Shown piece by piece: positions 26,047 to 34,561 of a stretch of 64,000 nt of DNA. Positions within the stretch are counted from its first letter, which is position 1. Each line of letters opens with the position of its first letter. This DNA comes from Paenibacillus alginolyticus DSM 5050 = NBRC 15375. Lineage in GTDB: Bacteria > Bacillota > Bacilli > Paenibacillales > NBRC-103111. The translations under genes and the position numbers were made by a program. The notes under the pieces were generated by a model that worked only from the letters and a program-made list of their open reading frames with translations, was not told the DNA's origin and searched no databases. The DNA is taken from contig NZ_AUGY01000044.1 of assembly GCF_000422905.1 (NCBI RefSeq), positions 1 to 64,000 on the forward strand. Reading direction: 5' to 3'.

Positions 26047-27492
26047 TTATTCCGATTCCTTATTCAAAATAAGTTCATTATCCTTGCCTAGAAATGCACG
26101 CGCAAGATCTGTCACGCTTTTGCCTGTTAGCGTCTGTGTAATTTCCGGCACTTGCGCGATCATTTTGGCAATATCGCCTGTAATCCGATTCACGCCTGAT
26201 GTCGTTCCATCTTGTGAAATTACCGTAATTTTATCTACATTGCTCAGCGGAGCCGCGATTTTCTCAGCCAATTCCGGCAGTATCCGAAGAATCTCCACCG
26301 TAACCGCCGCCTGTGTATACTGCTTGTAAGCCTCCGCCTTCTTCTCCAGCGCTTCAGCCTCCGCAAGCCCCGCCAAGCGGACAACTTCCGCATTCGCTTT
26401 CCCTTTGGCGAGCTCCGCTTCGGCCGTCGCTTCGCCGCGTTTTCTCGTCGACTCCGCATCCGCCTCGGCCTCGAGAATTTGCCTCTGCTTATTGACTTCG
26501 GCGCGCATAATGGCCGCTAGCTTCTCCGCTTCAGCCGGCTTAATGACCGACGCTTCGAGCTCTTTCGCCTTCAGCTCGACTTCAATCTGGCGAACTGTCT
26601 TATTCGCCTCCGCTTCCATCTGCCGGATCTTCACCTGTTCCGTTACGAGCGACTGTTGAATCTGCTTCTGCTTCAATTCATAAGCCAAATCCGCTTCCGC
26701 CTGACGACTCGTCGTTTCCTGCTTGAACTCCGCTTCCTTCATGCTCAGCTCTTTGCGATACTGCGCTTCCTTCGCTGATGCGGCGCTCTCCGCCTCAATC
26801 TTTAACTGATGGGCTTCCGCTCGACGAATCGCGGATTCCTTCTCCGTATCTGCCTGACGAATTTGGATATCCCGCTCCACTTCAGCTCTGGCAATACTGG
26901 CACTTTTGCGGATACGCTCCACTTCTGGTACGCCAAGGTTCTCAATATATCCTTGATCATCGGCCACGCGTTTGAGCACGAAGGAAATGAGGCTCAGACC
27001 CATTTTATCCAAATCCTCTGAGCACGTTTCTCTCATCTTGCTGTTTAGTTCATCCGGATTCTTGAGAATAGATTCAACCGGCAGCTGCCCAACCAATCCA
27101 CGAAGATGTCCTTCTACCGAATGCAAAATCATCATTTCCCGCTCTAACAGCGTGTGGTCAAGAAACTGCTCCGAGGCTGTACCAATCGCGACTGGATCAC
27201 TTTGAATCTTAATTTGAGCCACTGCCTCAATCTTGAGCCGAATGCCCTGCTGAGAAAACATAGGTTGATCCGGTTTCACATCGAAGCTCATGAGCATCAT
27301 GGAGATCGTTTTAAAGCTTTGAAAACCAGGGATGACGAACGTCCCTCCGCCTTGTACGACCCTTTTACCACCTAAACCATACACAATCATCGCTTCATTC
27401 GGCGGTACTTTCTTGTACGCTCTCACAATGGAAGCCAGTAAGATAAAAACGACAACAACAATGGCAACAACCGTATACAAAATTCCTAACAT
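26047..27492 (-). CDS. floT: Flotillin
   Basis: 481 residues. An N-terminal membrane hairpin/helix (2-24) is followed by an SPFH/Band 7 domain (about 25-185, with PPNEAMIVYGLGGKRVVQGG). A long Ala/Glu-rich coiled-coil flotillin domain (about 200-400) and a C-terminal tail complete it. It organises functional membrane microdomains and affects fluidity, secretion and signalling. It lies 37 bp downstream of yuaF, as in Bacillus, and ends at a strong terminator. The pair is expected to be driven by the ECF-type promoter at 28124-28151. Confidence 0.95.
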   Translation of the reverse strand: MLGILYTVVAIVVVVFILLASIVRAYKKVPPNEAMIVYGLGGKRVVQGGGTFVIPGFQSFKTISMMLMSFDVKPDQPMFSQQGIRLKIEAVAQIKIQSDPVAIGTASEQFLDHTLLEREMMILHSVEGHLRGLVGQLPVESILKNPDELNSKMRETCSEDLDKMGLSLISFVLKRVADDQGYIENLGVPEVERIRKSASIARAEVERDIQIRQADTEKESAIRRAEAHQLKIEAESAASAKEAQYRKELSMKEAEFKQETTSRQAEADLAYELKQKQIQQSLVTEQVKIRQMEAEANKTVRQIEVELKAKELEASVIKPAEAEKLAAIMRAEVNKQRQILEAEADAESTRKRGEATAEAELAKGKANAEVVRLAGLAEAEALEKKAEAYKQYTQAAVTVEILRILPELAEKIAAPLSNVDKITVISQDGTTSGVNRITGDIAKMIAQVPEITQTLTGKSVTDLARAFLGKDNELILNKESE

Positions 27493-27529
27493 AAACGCAT
27501 AACCTCCCAGTAGTTAATTGCAGCTGCTC

Positions 27530-28063
27530 TTATTGGTTAAACCTTGTTACCGTCGCAATCCCTTTATGCATGTGCAAAACGACGACCTTCGTCCCTTTCG
27601 GTATGGATTCCCCATTCTCCGAACGAACACTGATGGAACGCATAGTGCCTTGCATCACAAACATCATTTCGCCCGTACCCTTCCCATTAATCGGCACAGA
27701 CAGTTTCCCTAACTGACCACTCAGATCAAAATCGCTCTCTTTCATGCTGTTGTCATGCTTATAAATAACTTTGGCGTAGAGAAGGAAGAAGAGCCATCCT
27801 ACGAAGAGACCGGCACCGATTGCGATAAGCAGAATGAGCAAACTACTTGTCATCCCAACTTGATTCAGCATATACCCCATGCCGCCAAACACCGTTAAAC
27901 TAGCTAAGATGGAAGACAGGTTAAAAAAAGACGGTCCGCCATGGCCATGAGCAGCCCCGTGATCCGCATGAAACTCAAAGAAATCGCCGCCAAAAAACGT
28001 AACAAGTACAGTAAGTACAAGGCCTACAAAGAAACATATGGCAAACAACGTCATCATAGACAA
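27530..28063 (-). CDS. yuaF: NfeD-like membrane protein YuaF
   Basis: 177 residues. A first membrane segment (3-24), a His-rich loop (HADHGAAHGHGG), two further segments (about 48-95), then a cytoplasmic OB-fold-like NfeD domain (GQLGKLSVPINGKGTGEMMF, ending VLHMHKGIATVTRF). NfeD proteins are partners of flotillin and SPFH proteins. First gene of the yuaF-floT operon; AGGAGG precedes its ATG. Confidence 0.92.
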   Translation of the reverse strand: MSMMTLFAICFFVGLVLTVLVTFFGGDFFEFHADHGAAHGHGGPSFFNLSSILASLTVFGGMGYMLNQVGMTSSLLILLIAIGAGLFVGWLFFLLYAKVIYKHDNSMKESDFDLSGQLGKLSVPINGKGTGEMMFVMQGTMRSISVRSENGESIPKGTKVVVLHMHKGIATVTRFNQ

Positions 28064-28123
28064 TTACCTCCTAAGAGCTTTGCTTTAGCAAATTTACCTT
28101 GTACGCAGTACGACTCATAAATA

Positions 28124-28151
28124 TAGACGAATTTGGTAATAAAAGGTTTCG
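28124..28151 (-). promoter_or_regulatory. Sigma-W/ECF-type promoter of yuaF-floT
   Basis: On the minus strand CGAAAC (28151-28146), a 16-bp spacer starting CTTTT, and CGTCTA (28129-28124). Sigma-W promoters follow TGAAAC-N16-CGTA, and yuaF-floT belongs to the sigma-W regulon in Bacillus subtilis. Confidence 0.78.
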
Positions 28152-28256
28152 CTCAAAAAGAATTTACTCTTAACAGCGAATCCTTAGGCTTTTTCTCGCG
28201 TATAATTATGGGACGTCTTTTACTATTTCTATTAAACCTAAGGAGTAGATTATCAC

Positions 28257-29822
28257 ATGTACAAAAAGAAATTGACTTGGTGGATCTCCGCCGCAATGGT
28301 TCTAATGATGTTTACTTTATCAGGCTGCCAGGCTGTGCAAGGATTAGACCTTGCTGGGGCCATCAAGAATGACTGGGCCGTGAAGTCCTCAGAATCCAAA
28401 GGCACCCTGCAGCTAGAGTTTGTGCCCGGCGAGACTTCTAAGCTATCCGCTGAGGAGCAGAAGGCACTAACGGCGCTGCAAAACGTGAAAATCGATCTCA
28501 CCAATGTGAAAACACAAGATGCTCAGCACCTTTCGGCAGATGGTACGATTACATACAGTAAGGGCACAATTCCTTTCAAACTTGCAACTGAGGGCACCAA
28601 GTTCATTTTGAGTGTCGAGGGCGCGATGAAACCGATTGTTTTCGATGTTTTAGGAGGTTCAAATTTATCGTTTACGAAGCTGTTGCCAACAGCCGTGCAA
28701 GAACAGTTCGGCAACAAAATTGCGGAGATTAAATCTGCGATTATTGGACTTATTTTAGCTAATACGCCTAATCCATCGAACATATCCGTCACACCGGTCA
28801 CGGACAAAGTGAATGGCGAGTCTCTCTCTCTGCAAAAAGCGCATATCGAGCTTAGCGGCACGGAACTTGCTTCCATTCTTAAGAAGCTGCTGAGTAATGT
28901 TCTCGCTGATGAAGCTGGATTGAAAGATCTGATCAGCCAATTGTACGATGCCCTCTCACCTATTGTTGAGGAGCAAATTAAGGCAGGTTCTACTGATTTT
29001 TCATTAAGAATTTTAAGTAATAAACAATTAGCTATTGGACTTGTTTATTCACCTGTCCAGGATTTCCTGAAGAAAACAGCTGCGTCCTTGGATAAAATGA
29101 TTGCGGGAGATGCTTCGGGCGAGCAGGGCATTCTGCCGATTCAGGATTTATTTAGCAGCAAATCAGCCCTTCAAGCAGATATTTACACAGACGCTGATAA
29201 GCAAGTTCGCAAGCAAGCCCTTGCGCTCAATGTTCCTCTTACGAATACGAGCTCTGGTATCGCTGCTCTTAAACTGTCTTATGTAAGTGAGACGTGGAAT
29301 ATCAATAAACCGGTCACGGCGAGTACCATCGACATTTCTGGCGGTGCGCTAAATGCAGGCATGGAAGCTTCATCCATCTACAGTTTATTGAATAACCTTG
29401 ATAAGCAGTCTCTCTTTTACAAGCTGCTCAAGGAAGATTTGAAAGTGACGAAGAAAGAAGTCAATCTGAAGCTGAACGAAGGTGCTTCCGGGGATGAATC
29501 CGATACCCCACTGCCTTTTATTAATTCAGATAACAAAACGATGGTGCCTGTGAGATTTATTTCTGAAAAGCTTGGCGCTGAGGTTGGCTGGAATGGAGAT
29601 CTTCAGCAAGTAACGATCAAGGATTTGTTAACAGGTGCGACGCTTATCCTGAAGCTTGACAGTAAGATAGCAACTGTGAATGGCACTTCTGTCGAGTTGG
29701 AAAGTGCAGCTACGCTCCATAACGGATCCACTTTCGTGCCAATTCGATTCATCGTGGAGCAGCTCGGCGGCAAAGTTTCCTTCAATGACGATACACGTGT
29801 AGTTACGATTAAACGCGACTAA
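28257..29822 (+). CDS. Lipoprotein with C-terminal stalk (copper amine oxidase N-like) domain, paralogue 1
   Basis: 521 residues. A lipoprotein signal with LSGC (Cys24) is followed by about 370 residues of unique alpha/beta sequence. The C-terminal stalk domain (about 415-520) has the paired signatures NKTMVPVRFISEKLGAEVGW and GSTFVPIRFIVEQLGGKV. Such domains are thought to act as wall-side binding or spacer modules in Paenibacillaceae. It is clearly homologous along its length to the gene at 30505 (shared CQAVQGLDL, SESKG, WNINKPVTAS), so the two arose by duplication. A GCGTATAAT block lies 50 bp before the ATG and recurs before the paralogue. AAGGAG precedes the ATG. Confidence 0.85.
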   Translation: MYKKKLTWWISAAMVLMMFTLSGCQAVQGLDLAGAIKNDWAVKSSESKGTLQLEFVPGETSKLSAEEQKALTALQNVKIDLTNVKTQDAQHLSADGTITYSKGTIPFKLATEGTKFILSVEGAMKPIVFDVLGGSNLSFTKLLPTAVQEQFGNKIAEIKSAIIGLILANTPNPSNISVTPVTDKVNGESLSLQKAHIELSGTELASILKKLLSNVLADEAGLKDLISQLYDALSPIVEEQIKAGSTDFSLRILSNKQLAIGLVYSPVQDFLKKTAASLDKMIAGDASGEQGILPIQDLFSSKSALQADIYTDADKQVRKQALALNVPLTNTSSGIAALKLSYVSETWNINKPVTASTIDISGGALNAGMEASSIYSLLNNLDKQSLFYKLLKEDLKVTKKEVNLKLNEGASGDESDTPLPFINSDNKTMVPVRFISEKLGAEVGWNGDLQQVTIKDLLTGATLILKLDSKIATVNGTSVELESAATLHNGSTFVPIRFIVEQLGGKVSFNDDTRVVTIKRD

Positions 29823-29940
29823 CCTGTTGAATTGACACAAATAGGCGATACACCTTTTTTGGGCGGCTGAATAGTCTAGTAGTGAACCTAGGCAAAAGCC
29901 TGCTGCTAAGCGCAGCCGCACGAAAAAGGAGCGAAACCGT

Positions 29941-30327
29941 ATGTATACGAATCCATCGCAACACCCTGTTCATCCTGTTCATCCTGTTCATCCTGTTCAT
30001 CCTGTTCACCCTGTACATCCCGGTCATCCAGGGCCTCATTTTCTCTTCCAGGCAGATCCAAATTGGCAGCATATGCTACGGCAGAAAAGAGATATGATTT
30101 TAGGTGCACTCCACCCTCATATCGGCCGTACTATTCGTGTCACAACGTTAGAAGGACATACGTATGAAGGTGTTTTGGTTAACGTGGATGGACACCATGC
30201 TTACCTTCAAGTGAATCCGCATGGGCATCCTCATGGCCAGCATAGACCCATCTATACGCCAGCTCAATTCAACCAGATCTTGACGCTTGTCCTCTTCGAA
30301 CTATTGGTTATCGTACTACTTGCCTAA
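29941..30327 (+). CDS. His-Pro-Val repeat protein with an Sm-like domain
   Basis: 128 residues. The N-terminus has about six His-Pro-Val triplets encoded by a 9-bp CATCCTGTT repeat (about 29968-30030). It is followed by a compact domain of about 55 residues (GALHPHIGRTIRVTTLEGHT through GVLVNVDGHHAYLQVNPHG) that looks like a small Sm/LSM-type beta barrel. A hydrophobic C-terminus (LTLVLFELLVIVLLA) completes it. Very His-rich overall, with possible metal or spore-coat association. GGAG lies upstream. It sits between the two lipoprotein paralogues and has its own terminator. Family not recognised. Confidence 0.7.
   Translation: MYTNPSQHPVHPVHPVHPVHPVHPVHPGHPGPHFLFQADPNWQHMLRQKRDMILGALHPHIGRTIRVTTLEGHTYEGVLVNVDGHHAYLQVNPHGHPHGQHRPIYTPAQFNQILTLVLFELLVIVLLA
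29968..30030. repeat. 9-bp minisatellite encoding His-Pro-Val
   Basis: Consecutive CATCCTGTT units, the first five nearly perfect and the last ones degenerate. The unit is a multiple of three, so copy changes alter protein length in frame. Confidence 0.88.
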
Positions 30328-30330
30328 GAC

Positions 30331-30378
30331 AAAGCTCGTTCTCATCAGGTCGACAAGACCTCTGAGAAGCGAGCTTTT
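30331..30378 (+). terminator. Terminator after the His-Pro-Val gene
   Basis: AAGCTCG and CGAGCTT enclose a longer stem including TCTCA/TGAGA and AGGTC/GACCT, followed by TTCT. Confidence 0.8.
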
Positions 30379-30504
30379 CTATTAGGTGTACCTTAAGACA
30401 TTGTAAAATTTTTCTAATCCAAGCGCATCTTTCCCTCTTTTTCTGCGTATAATCTATCACTGCTATTTTTTACTAGCTATTATATCTAAGGAGTAGATTT
30501 GTAG

Positions 30505-32106
30505 ATGCAAAGAAAGAAATTGACTTGGTGGATTTCCACTGCATTAGTTATTATGCTATTGGCATTAACAGGGTGTCAGGCTGTTCAAGGGCTAGATTTA
30601 GGGCAAGCTATTCAAAATAGTGCTTCCATTCAATCCGCAGAATCCAAAGGTTCACTTCAAATGGACATCATCACAGGAAACACCGACGGTTTGCCCGCTG
30701 ACGAGAAACGTTTGATTGACGTCTTACATCATGTGAATGTAGAGCTGAAGAGCGTCAAAATGCAAGATAAGCAGCACATCTCTGTAGACGGTGCTCTTAA
30801 TCTTTACAGCAAGGGATCTATCCCCTTCCAGCTCAACATAAACGGGACCAAATTCACTATACATATCGAAGGCGCTAAGAAACCGCTTTTCTTTGATCTG
30901 ATGGCGGCGAAACCTGGCTTAGCTGGCTCATCTTCCCCATCGTTATCTTCCGAGATGCAGCAGCAATTACTCAAGAAAGCTGAAGAATTATGGCCTGCAT
31001 TGCTCAAATTCTTCTTATCCAATGCTCCAAATCCGGAACATTTCTCTATATCTTCCGTGTCCGAGCCTGTGAATAGTGAAACACTTTCCATGCAAAAGGC
31101 CCACATAGAGCTTAAAGGTAATGAACTCGTAGGCCTTCTGAAAACATTCCTAACCAACATCCTCGCGGATGAAAAGGGAATGAAGGAATTGATTGGTCAG
31201 CTGTATGATGTATTGGTGCCTGTTATTAAAGAACAGATGAAAGCCTCCCCCTCTAAAAGTGGGGTCAGCTCTGAATTGCCAGACCTGATGATGGCTTACC
31301 TGGATAATAAGACGTTAGCTGTTGAGTTTGTTTACACAACTATTCAGCAATTCCTTCGGAAAGCTCTCGACGATTGGGATAAGAACATGCAGAAGACACT
31401 TTCTTCCGTATCCGACTCTCAAGCGAAGGCCTTACTGAGTGATAAAACCGCACTTAAGACAGACGTCTTCATCGATACCGATAAACAGATTCGCAAAGTA
31501 AATGCTGAGCTTACACTCCCTATCACAGAGATTAATGCTGGAATCAGTGCGCTTAAATTTACTTACACTAGTGAAATATGGAATATCAATAAGCCAGTTA
31601 CAGCTAGTGTAATTGATACCTCTGGCGGAGTATTGGACCTAAGCAAGATATCAACCAACAACGATACCTTTCTAAAATATTTCAACAAGGATTCTACGTT
31701 CTATTCCTTTCTGAAAGATGATTTAAACATAGCCAAAAAAGACATTCACTTGCTGATGAGTCAGGGCAGCGATGACGACTATAAGTTCGATTCTTCCCAT
31801 CCTTTTATCAATGAGGATCAAGTGTCCATGGTGCCGGTTCGATTCCTTTCGGAGAGGCTTGGCGCGCAAGTGAAATGGCATGCAGATTCAAAGCAAATCA
31901 CAGTGAAAGACGAACTTAACGACAAGACGATTATTCTGACCCTTAACAGTAAAACAGCGAGCGTTAACGGATCTCCTATTCAATTGGACAGCGCTCCGAT
32001 TCTGAAGCATGGCTCCACTTTTGTTCCGCTTCGTTTTATTGCCGAGCAGCTTGGCTGTAAGGTTGGTTTCGATAATAAAACAGGTAGTGTAAACATTACT
32101 AGATAA
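30505..32106 (+). CDS. Lipoprotein with C-terminal stalk domain, paralogue 2
   Basis: 533 residues, a tandem paralogue of the gene at 28257. Lipobox LTGC (Cys24) is followed by VQGLDLGQAIQN and a unique central region. The C-terminal stalk domain (about 425-532) has QVSMVPVRFLSERLGAQVKW and GSTFVPLRFIAEQLGCKV. An extra Cys occurs in the last repeat. It keeps the same promoter-like GCGTATAAT block 51 bp before the ATG and the same AAGGAG site. Function unknown; being an anchored lipoprotein it works on the outer face of the membrane. Confidence 0.85.
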   Translation: MQRKKLTWWISTALVIMLLALTGCQAVQGLDLGQAIQNSASIQSAESKGSLQMDIITGNTDGLPADEKRLIDVLHHVNVELKSVKMQDKQHISVDGALNLYSKGSIPFQLNINGTKFTIHIEGAKKPLFFDLMAAKPGLAGSSSPSLSSEMQQQLLKKAEELWPALLKFFLSNAPNPEHFSISSVSEPVNSETLSMQKAHIELKGNELVGLLKTFLTNILADEKGMKELIGQLYDVLVPVIKEQMKASPSKSGVSSELPDLMMAYLDNKTLAVEFVYTTIQQFLRKALDDWDKNMQKTLSSVSDSQAKALLSDKTALKTDVFIDTDKQIRKVNAELTLPITEINAGISALKFTYTSEIWNINKPVTASVIDTSGGVLDLSKISTNNDTFLKYFNKDSTFYSFLKDDLNIAKKDIHLLMSQGSDDDYKFDSSHPFINEDQVSMVPVRFLSERLGAQVKWHADSKQITVKDELNDKTIILTLNSKTASVNGSPIQLDSAPILKHGSTFVPLRFIAEQLGCKVGFDNKTGSVNITR

Positions 32107-32121
32107 TAACCTGCTCATAAA

Positions 32122-32175
32122 TCAAAAGCTCGCCCTCATTCGGTCTATATACCGGTGTGGAGCGAGCTTTTCTCA
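32122..32175. terminator. Terminator between lipoprotein 2 and the deaminase gene
   Basis: AAAAGCTCGC and GCGAGCTTTT form the base, CGGT/ACCG an inner stem. The A and T runs on both sides make it bidirectional, serving two convergent genes. Confidence 0.85.
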
Positions 32176-33528
32176 TTGCTGAATGAATCTTTCGAACGAA
32201 TCCTGACATTCTCTAGCTAATTTCTCCTCATCAGCTTCAACTAATCTGCCGTTCTCGACGACCACCTTCCCATTCACAATCGTATAATCAACCGGACGTT
32301 TGAGTCCTACCGTACCTAGCCATGACTTTGGATCAGTCAGAGTCCCCACAGCATCAATTTGATCCACACGCACCATGAACAAGTCTGCTGTCTTACCAAT
32401 CTCAAGCGACCCAATGTCGCTTCTTCCTAATATTTCTGCGCCGCCTCTGGTTGCTACCTTCAAGAGATCATAACCATTCGGAGCTTGGCTGCTTGACTGA
32501 AGCCTGTGCAAGAGATACGAGACTCGGAGTTCCTCCAGCAGGTTCGAGCCATCGTTCGAGGCGCTCCCATCAACGGCTAAGCCCACGGGAATCCCCATCG
32601 CAAGCATCTCGGGTACCCTCGCTATGCCGGACGAAAGCTTCATGTTCGAAATCGGGCAATGCGCGATTCCTGTTCGAGTATGTGCAAGCAGCTTCATTTC
32701 GTCATCGTTAAAATGTATCCCATGCGCATACCACACATCGGGACCTAACCAGCCCAGACTTTCCATGTAGGCCAAGGGCCTCATGCCAAAACGTTCGAGC
32801 GTGTAGGCTTCCTCGTTCTTCGTCTCAGCTAGATGCGTGTGCAGCCGCACACCCTTCGACCTGGCAAGCTTCGCCGATTCAAGCATGATATCCGCGGATA
32901 CGCTGAACGGTGAACACGGAGCGAGCACTACCTGCCGCATCGAGCCCGCGCTAGTATCGTGGTAGAGATCAATTAGCCTCTCGCTATCGGTTAGAATCGT
33001 CTCTATGTCCTGAACAACGCTCATGGGAGGCAGCCCTCCCTGATCCTTGCCAAGCGTCATGGATCCTCTCGAAGCAACGAATCGGATACCGAGGAGCTCC
33101 GCTGCTTCGAACTGTTTATCTATGAAATTTGCACTATTTTGCTGTGGAAACACATAATGATGGTAGAAAACCGTCGTACAGCCATTCTTCATCAGATCAG
33201 CGATCCCTGTAAGCGAGCTATGGTACACGGCGTCCGGCGTAATCCCTTTCCAAATTTCGTAGAGATAACGCAGCCAGTCGAATAACTCCAGCTTCTGCAC
33301 CTGCGGCAGATTGCGCGTGAACGTTTGATATAAATGATGATGCACGTTAATGAGACCGGGATACACAAACATCTGGGAGGCATCAATAACCTGGTCTGCC
33401 TCATACAAGTCCTTCCCCATCTTTACGATCCGATTGTCTTCAATCAGGATATTCGCCTGTTCCAGCACACGATCCTCCGCATCCACCGTTACAATTGCTT
33501 TTGCACCACGAATTAACATTGAACCCAT
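32173..33528 (-). CDS. Amidohydrolase, probable 8-oxoguanine deaminase
   Basis: 451 residues of the amidohydrolase (subtype III) family. The metal site is NVHHHLYQ (His63-His65), further His in THLAETKNEE and YAHGIHF, and catalytic Asp in LAVDGSASND. The overall pattern (FTRNLPQVQ...LFDWLRYLYEIW) is that of 8-oxoguanine deaminase and the related chlorohydrolases. The enzyme would convert 8-oxoguanine to urate, clearing oxidised bases. The ATG at 33528 has AGGAGG seven bases upstream. A variant purine riboswitch with a terminator precedes the gene, which strongly supports a purine-type substrate. Alternatives are guanine deaminase-like or s-triazine hydrolase activity. Confidence 0.85.
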   Translation of the reverse strand: MGSMLIRGAKAIVTVDAEDRVLEQANILIEDNRIVKMGKDLYEADQVIDASQMFVYPGLINVHHHLYQTFTRNLPQVQKLELFDWLRYLYEIWKGITPDAVYHSSLTGIADLMKNGCTTVFYHHYVFPQQNSANFIDKQFEAAELLGIRFVASRGSMTLGKDQGGLPPMSVVQDIETILTDSERLIDLYHDTSAGSMRQVVLAPCSPFSVSADIMLESAKLARSKGVRLHTHLAETKNEEAYTLERFGMRPLAYMESLGWLGPDVWYAHGIHFNDDEMKLLAHTRTGIAHCPISNMKLSSGIARVPEMLAMGIPVGLAVDGSASNDGSNLLEELRVSYLLHRLQSSSQAPNGYDLLKVATRGGAEILGRSDIGSLEIGKTADLFMVRVDQIDAVGTLTDPKSWLGTVGLKRPVDYTIVNGKVVVENGRLVEADEEKLARECQDSFERFIQQ

Positions 33529-33558
33529 CCATCTTCCTCCTCATCGTAAATGAGGAAA

Positions 33559-33667
33559 CCAAAAAAATCCTAACAACAAACACAATATATGAGCATATAT
33601 TGTGTTCGTAGTTAGGATTTAGGTTCCCAGTAGAGCCCCCGAACCGAATTATCGAGGTTATACGAAC
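33559..33667 (-). promoter_or_regulatory. Variant purine riboswitch with overlapping terminator
   Basis: On the minus strand, P1 pairs GTTCGTA (33667-33661) with TACGAAC (33610-33604). P2 pairs CCTCGA with TCGGGG, its loop containing TTCGG. The junction GGCTCTACT leads to P3 (TGGGA with TCCTA), whose loop ACCTAAA can kiss the P2 loop through CC/GG. The C of AACTACG corresponds to the guanine-type specificity base, but several core positions differ from ordinary guanine aptamers (TATAACC for TATAATC, GGCTCTACT for GTTTCTACC). The 3' strand of P1 is also the 5' arm of a long terminator hairpin (AATCCTAAC...GTTAGGATT, then T7). Ligand binding should therefore prevent termination: an ON switch. 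Confidence 0.85.
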
Positions 33668-33912
33668 TATGAAGTTGTGTCTTGCGGCTTACAATTAGCC
33701 CCAGTATAGAGCAGAGAATGGCGGTACGTCAATATTTATCGATGTAACGACCTTGTGATAAATTTTTCGATAAATGAATTTTTAGTAAAAATGGAATAAG
33801 CTCCCCTATAAATGGATATATTATCAAAGCTGCGTTAATAAGCTATCGGGATCTACGTGGTCTTCGGAAACAGGAGCGCAGGCACAAATTATTGTTGGAG
33901 GTTTTTGTATAC

Positions 33913-34113
33913 ATGGAAACAGGCACGGTTAAATGGTTTAATGCAGAAAAAGGTTTTGGTTTCATTGAAATGGAAGGCGGCAAAGATGTCTTCGTTCACT
34001 TCAGCGCTATTACTGGGGAAGGCTTCAAAAGCTTGGATGAAGGCCAAAGCGTACAGTTTGAAGTTGTTCAAGGTAACCGCGGACCGCAAGCTGAAAATGT
34101 AGTCAAGCTGTAG
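33913..34113 (+). CDS. cspA: Cold shock protein
   Basis: 66 residues, a single cold-shock domain with RNP1 KGFGFI and RNP2 VFVHF, acidic overall. It binds single-stranded RNA and acts as an RNA chaperone. The ATG at 33913 has TTGGAGG about 11 bases upstream; the upstream in-frame start at 33892 would add residues not found in the family. Followed closely by a ydjO-like gene, a common pairing in Paenibacillaceae. The 240 bp between the riboswitch and this gene hold its promoter and leader; no other gene seen. Confidence 0.95.
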   Translation: METGTVKWFNAEKGFGFIEMEGGKDVFVHFSAITGEGFKSLDEGQSVQFEVVQGNRGPQAENVVKL

Positions 34114-34178
34114 TCCTTCACCACATATTGCTTTAACTGCTTGCGAGTCTGAGTCTACTATGACAAGGAGGAGTTCGA

Positions 34179-34379
34179 TTGTACTTTTCAAAGAAATCGT
34201 TGGAACCTGTCCCCGAGGAGCAAACCAGCATCTGGACCTGCAGCACCGAACAGTGCTCATGCTGGATGAGAGATAATTTTTCATTCGCTGATAGTCCTGC
34301 ATGTCCAATTTGCAATTCATCCATGGTCAAGGATTTAAAGATGCTCCCAACCTTATCGAACACAAGCAGCAGGCGATGA
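34179..34379 (+). CDS. ydjO: Cold-inducible YdjO-like zinc-ribbon protein
   Basis: 66 residues with two Cys pairs, CSTEQCSCW and ACPICNS, forming a probable zinc ribbon, as in YdjO. The start is a TTG at 34179 with a strong AAGGAGGAG. It is 65 bp downstream of cspA and probably cotranscribed. Function unknown beyond cold induction of the Bacillus homologue. Ends before a strong terminator. Confidence 0.85.
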   Translation: MYFSKKSLEPVPEEQTSIWTCSTEQCSCWMRDNFSFADSPACPICNSSMVKDLKMLPTLSNTSSRR

Positions 34380-34406
34380 ATGCAAGAAGGTAGCCATTGA
34401 TTTCAT

Positions 34407-34450
34407 GAAAAACCCTTGCGTCTCCGAATGGAGGCGTTTAGGGTTTTTAT
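34407..34450 (+). terminator. Terminator of cspA-ydjO
   Basis: AAAACCCT and AGGGTTTT enclose an inner CTCC/GGAG stem; T5 follows. Confidence 0.85.
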
Positions 34451-34520
34451 TTTTGCATGAAGGAAGGCGACGATCGATGCGAAACAATAGTATAAAATTC
34501 TTTCTTATCTTCATAGCAAA

Positions 34521-34551
34521 GAGACTCCTTGAAGGAAGGAGTCCCCTTTTC
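34521..34551. terminator. Hairpin, likely terminator of the yflT operon
   Basis: GACTCCTT and AAGGAGTC form a perfect stem with loop GAAGG. A T4 run follows on the plus strand; on the minus strand the tail is TCTTTG. It lies just after the yflT stop codon. Confidence 0.65.
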
Positions 34552-34561
34552 ATCCCTTTAT

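Noticed and set aside
29809..30072. Met-Asn-Arg repeat frame antisense to the His-Pro-Val gene
   Set aside because: Shadow of the 9-bp repeat; the sense frame has the ribosome site and a folded domain.
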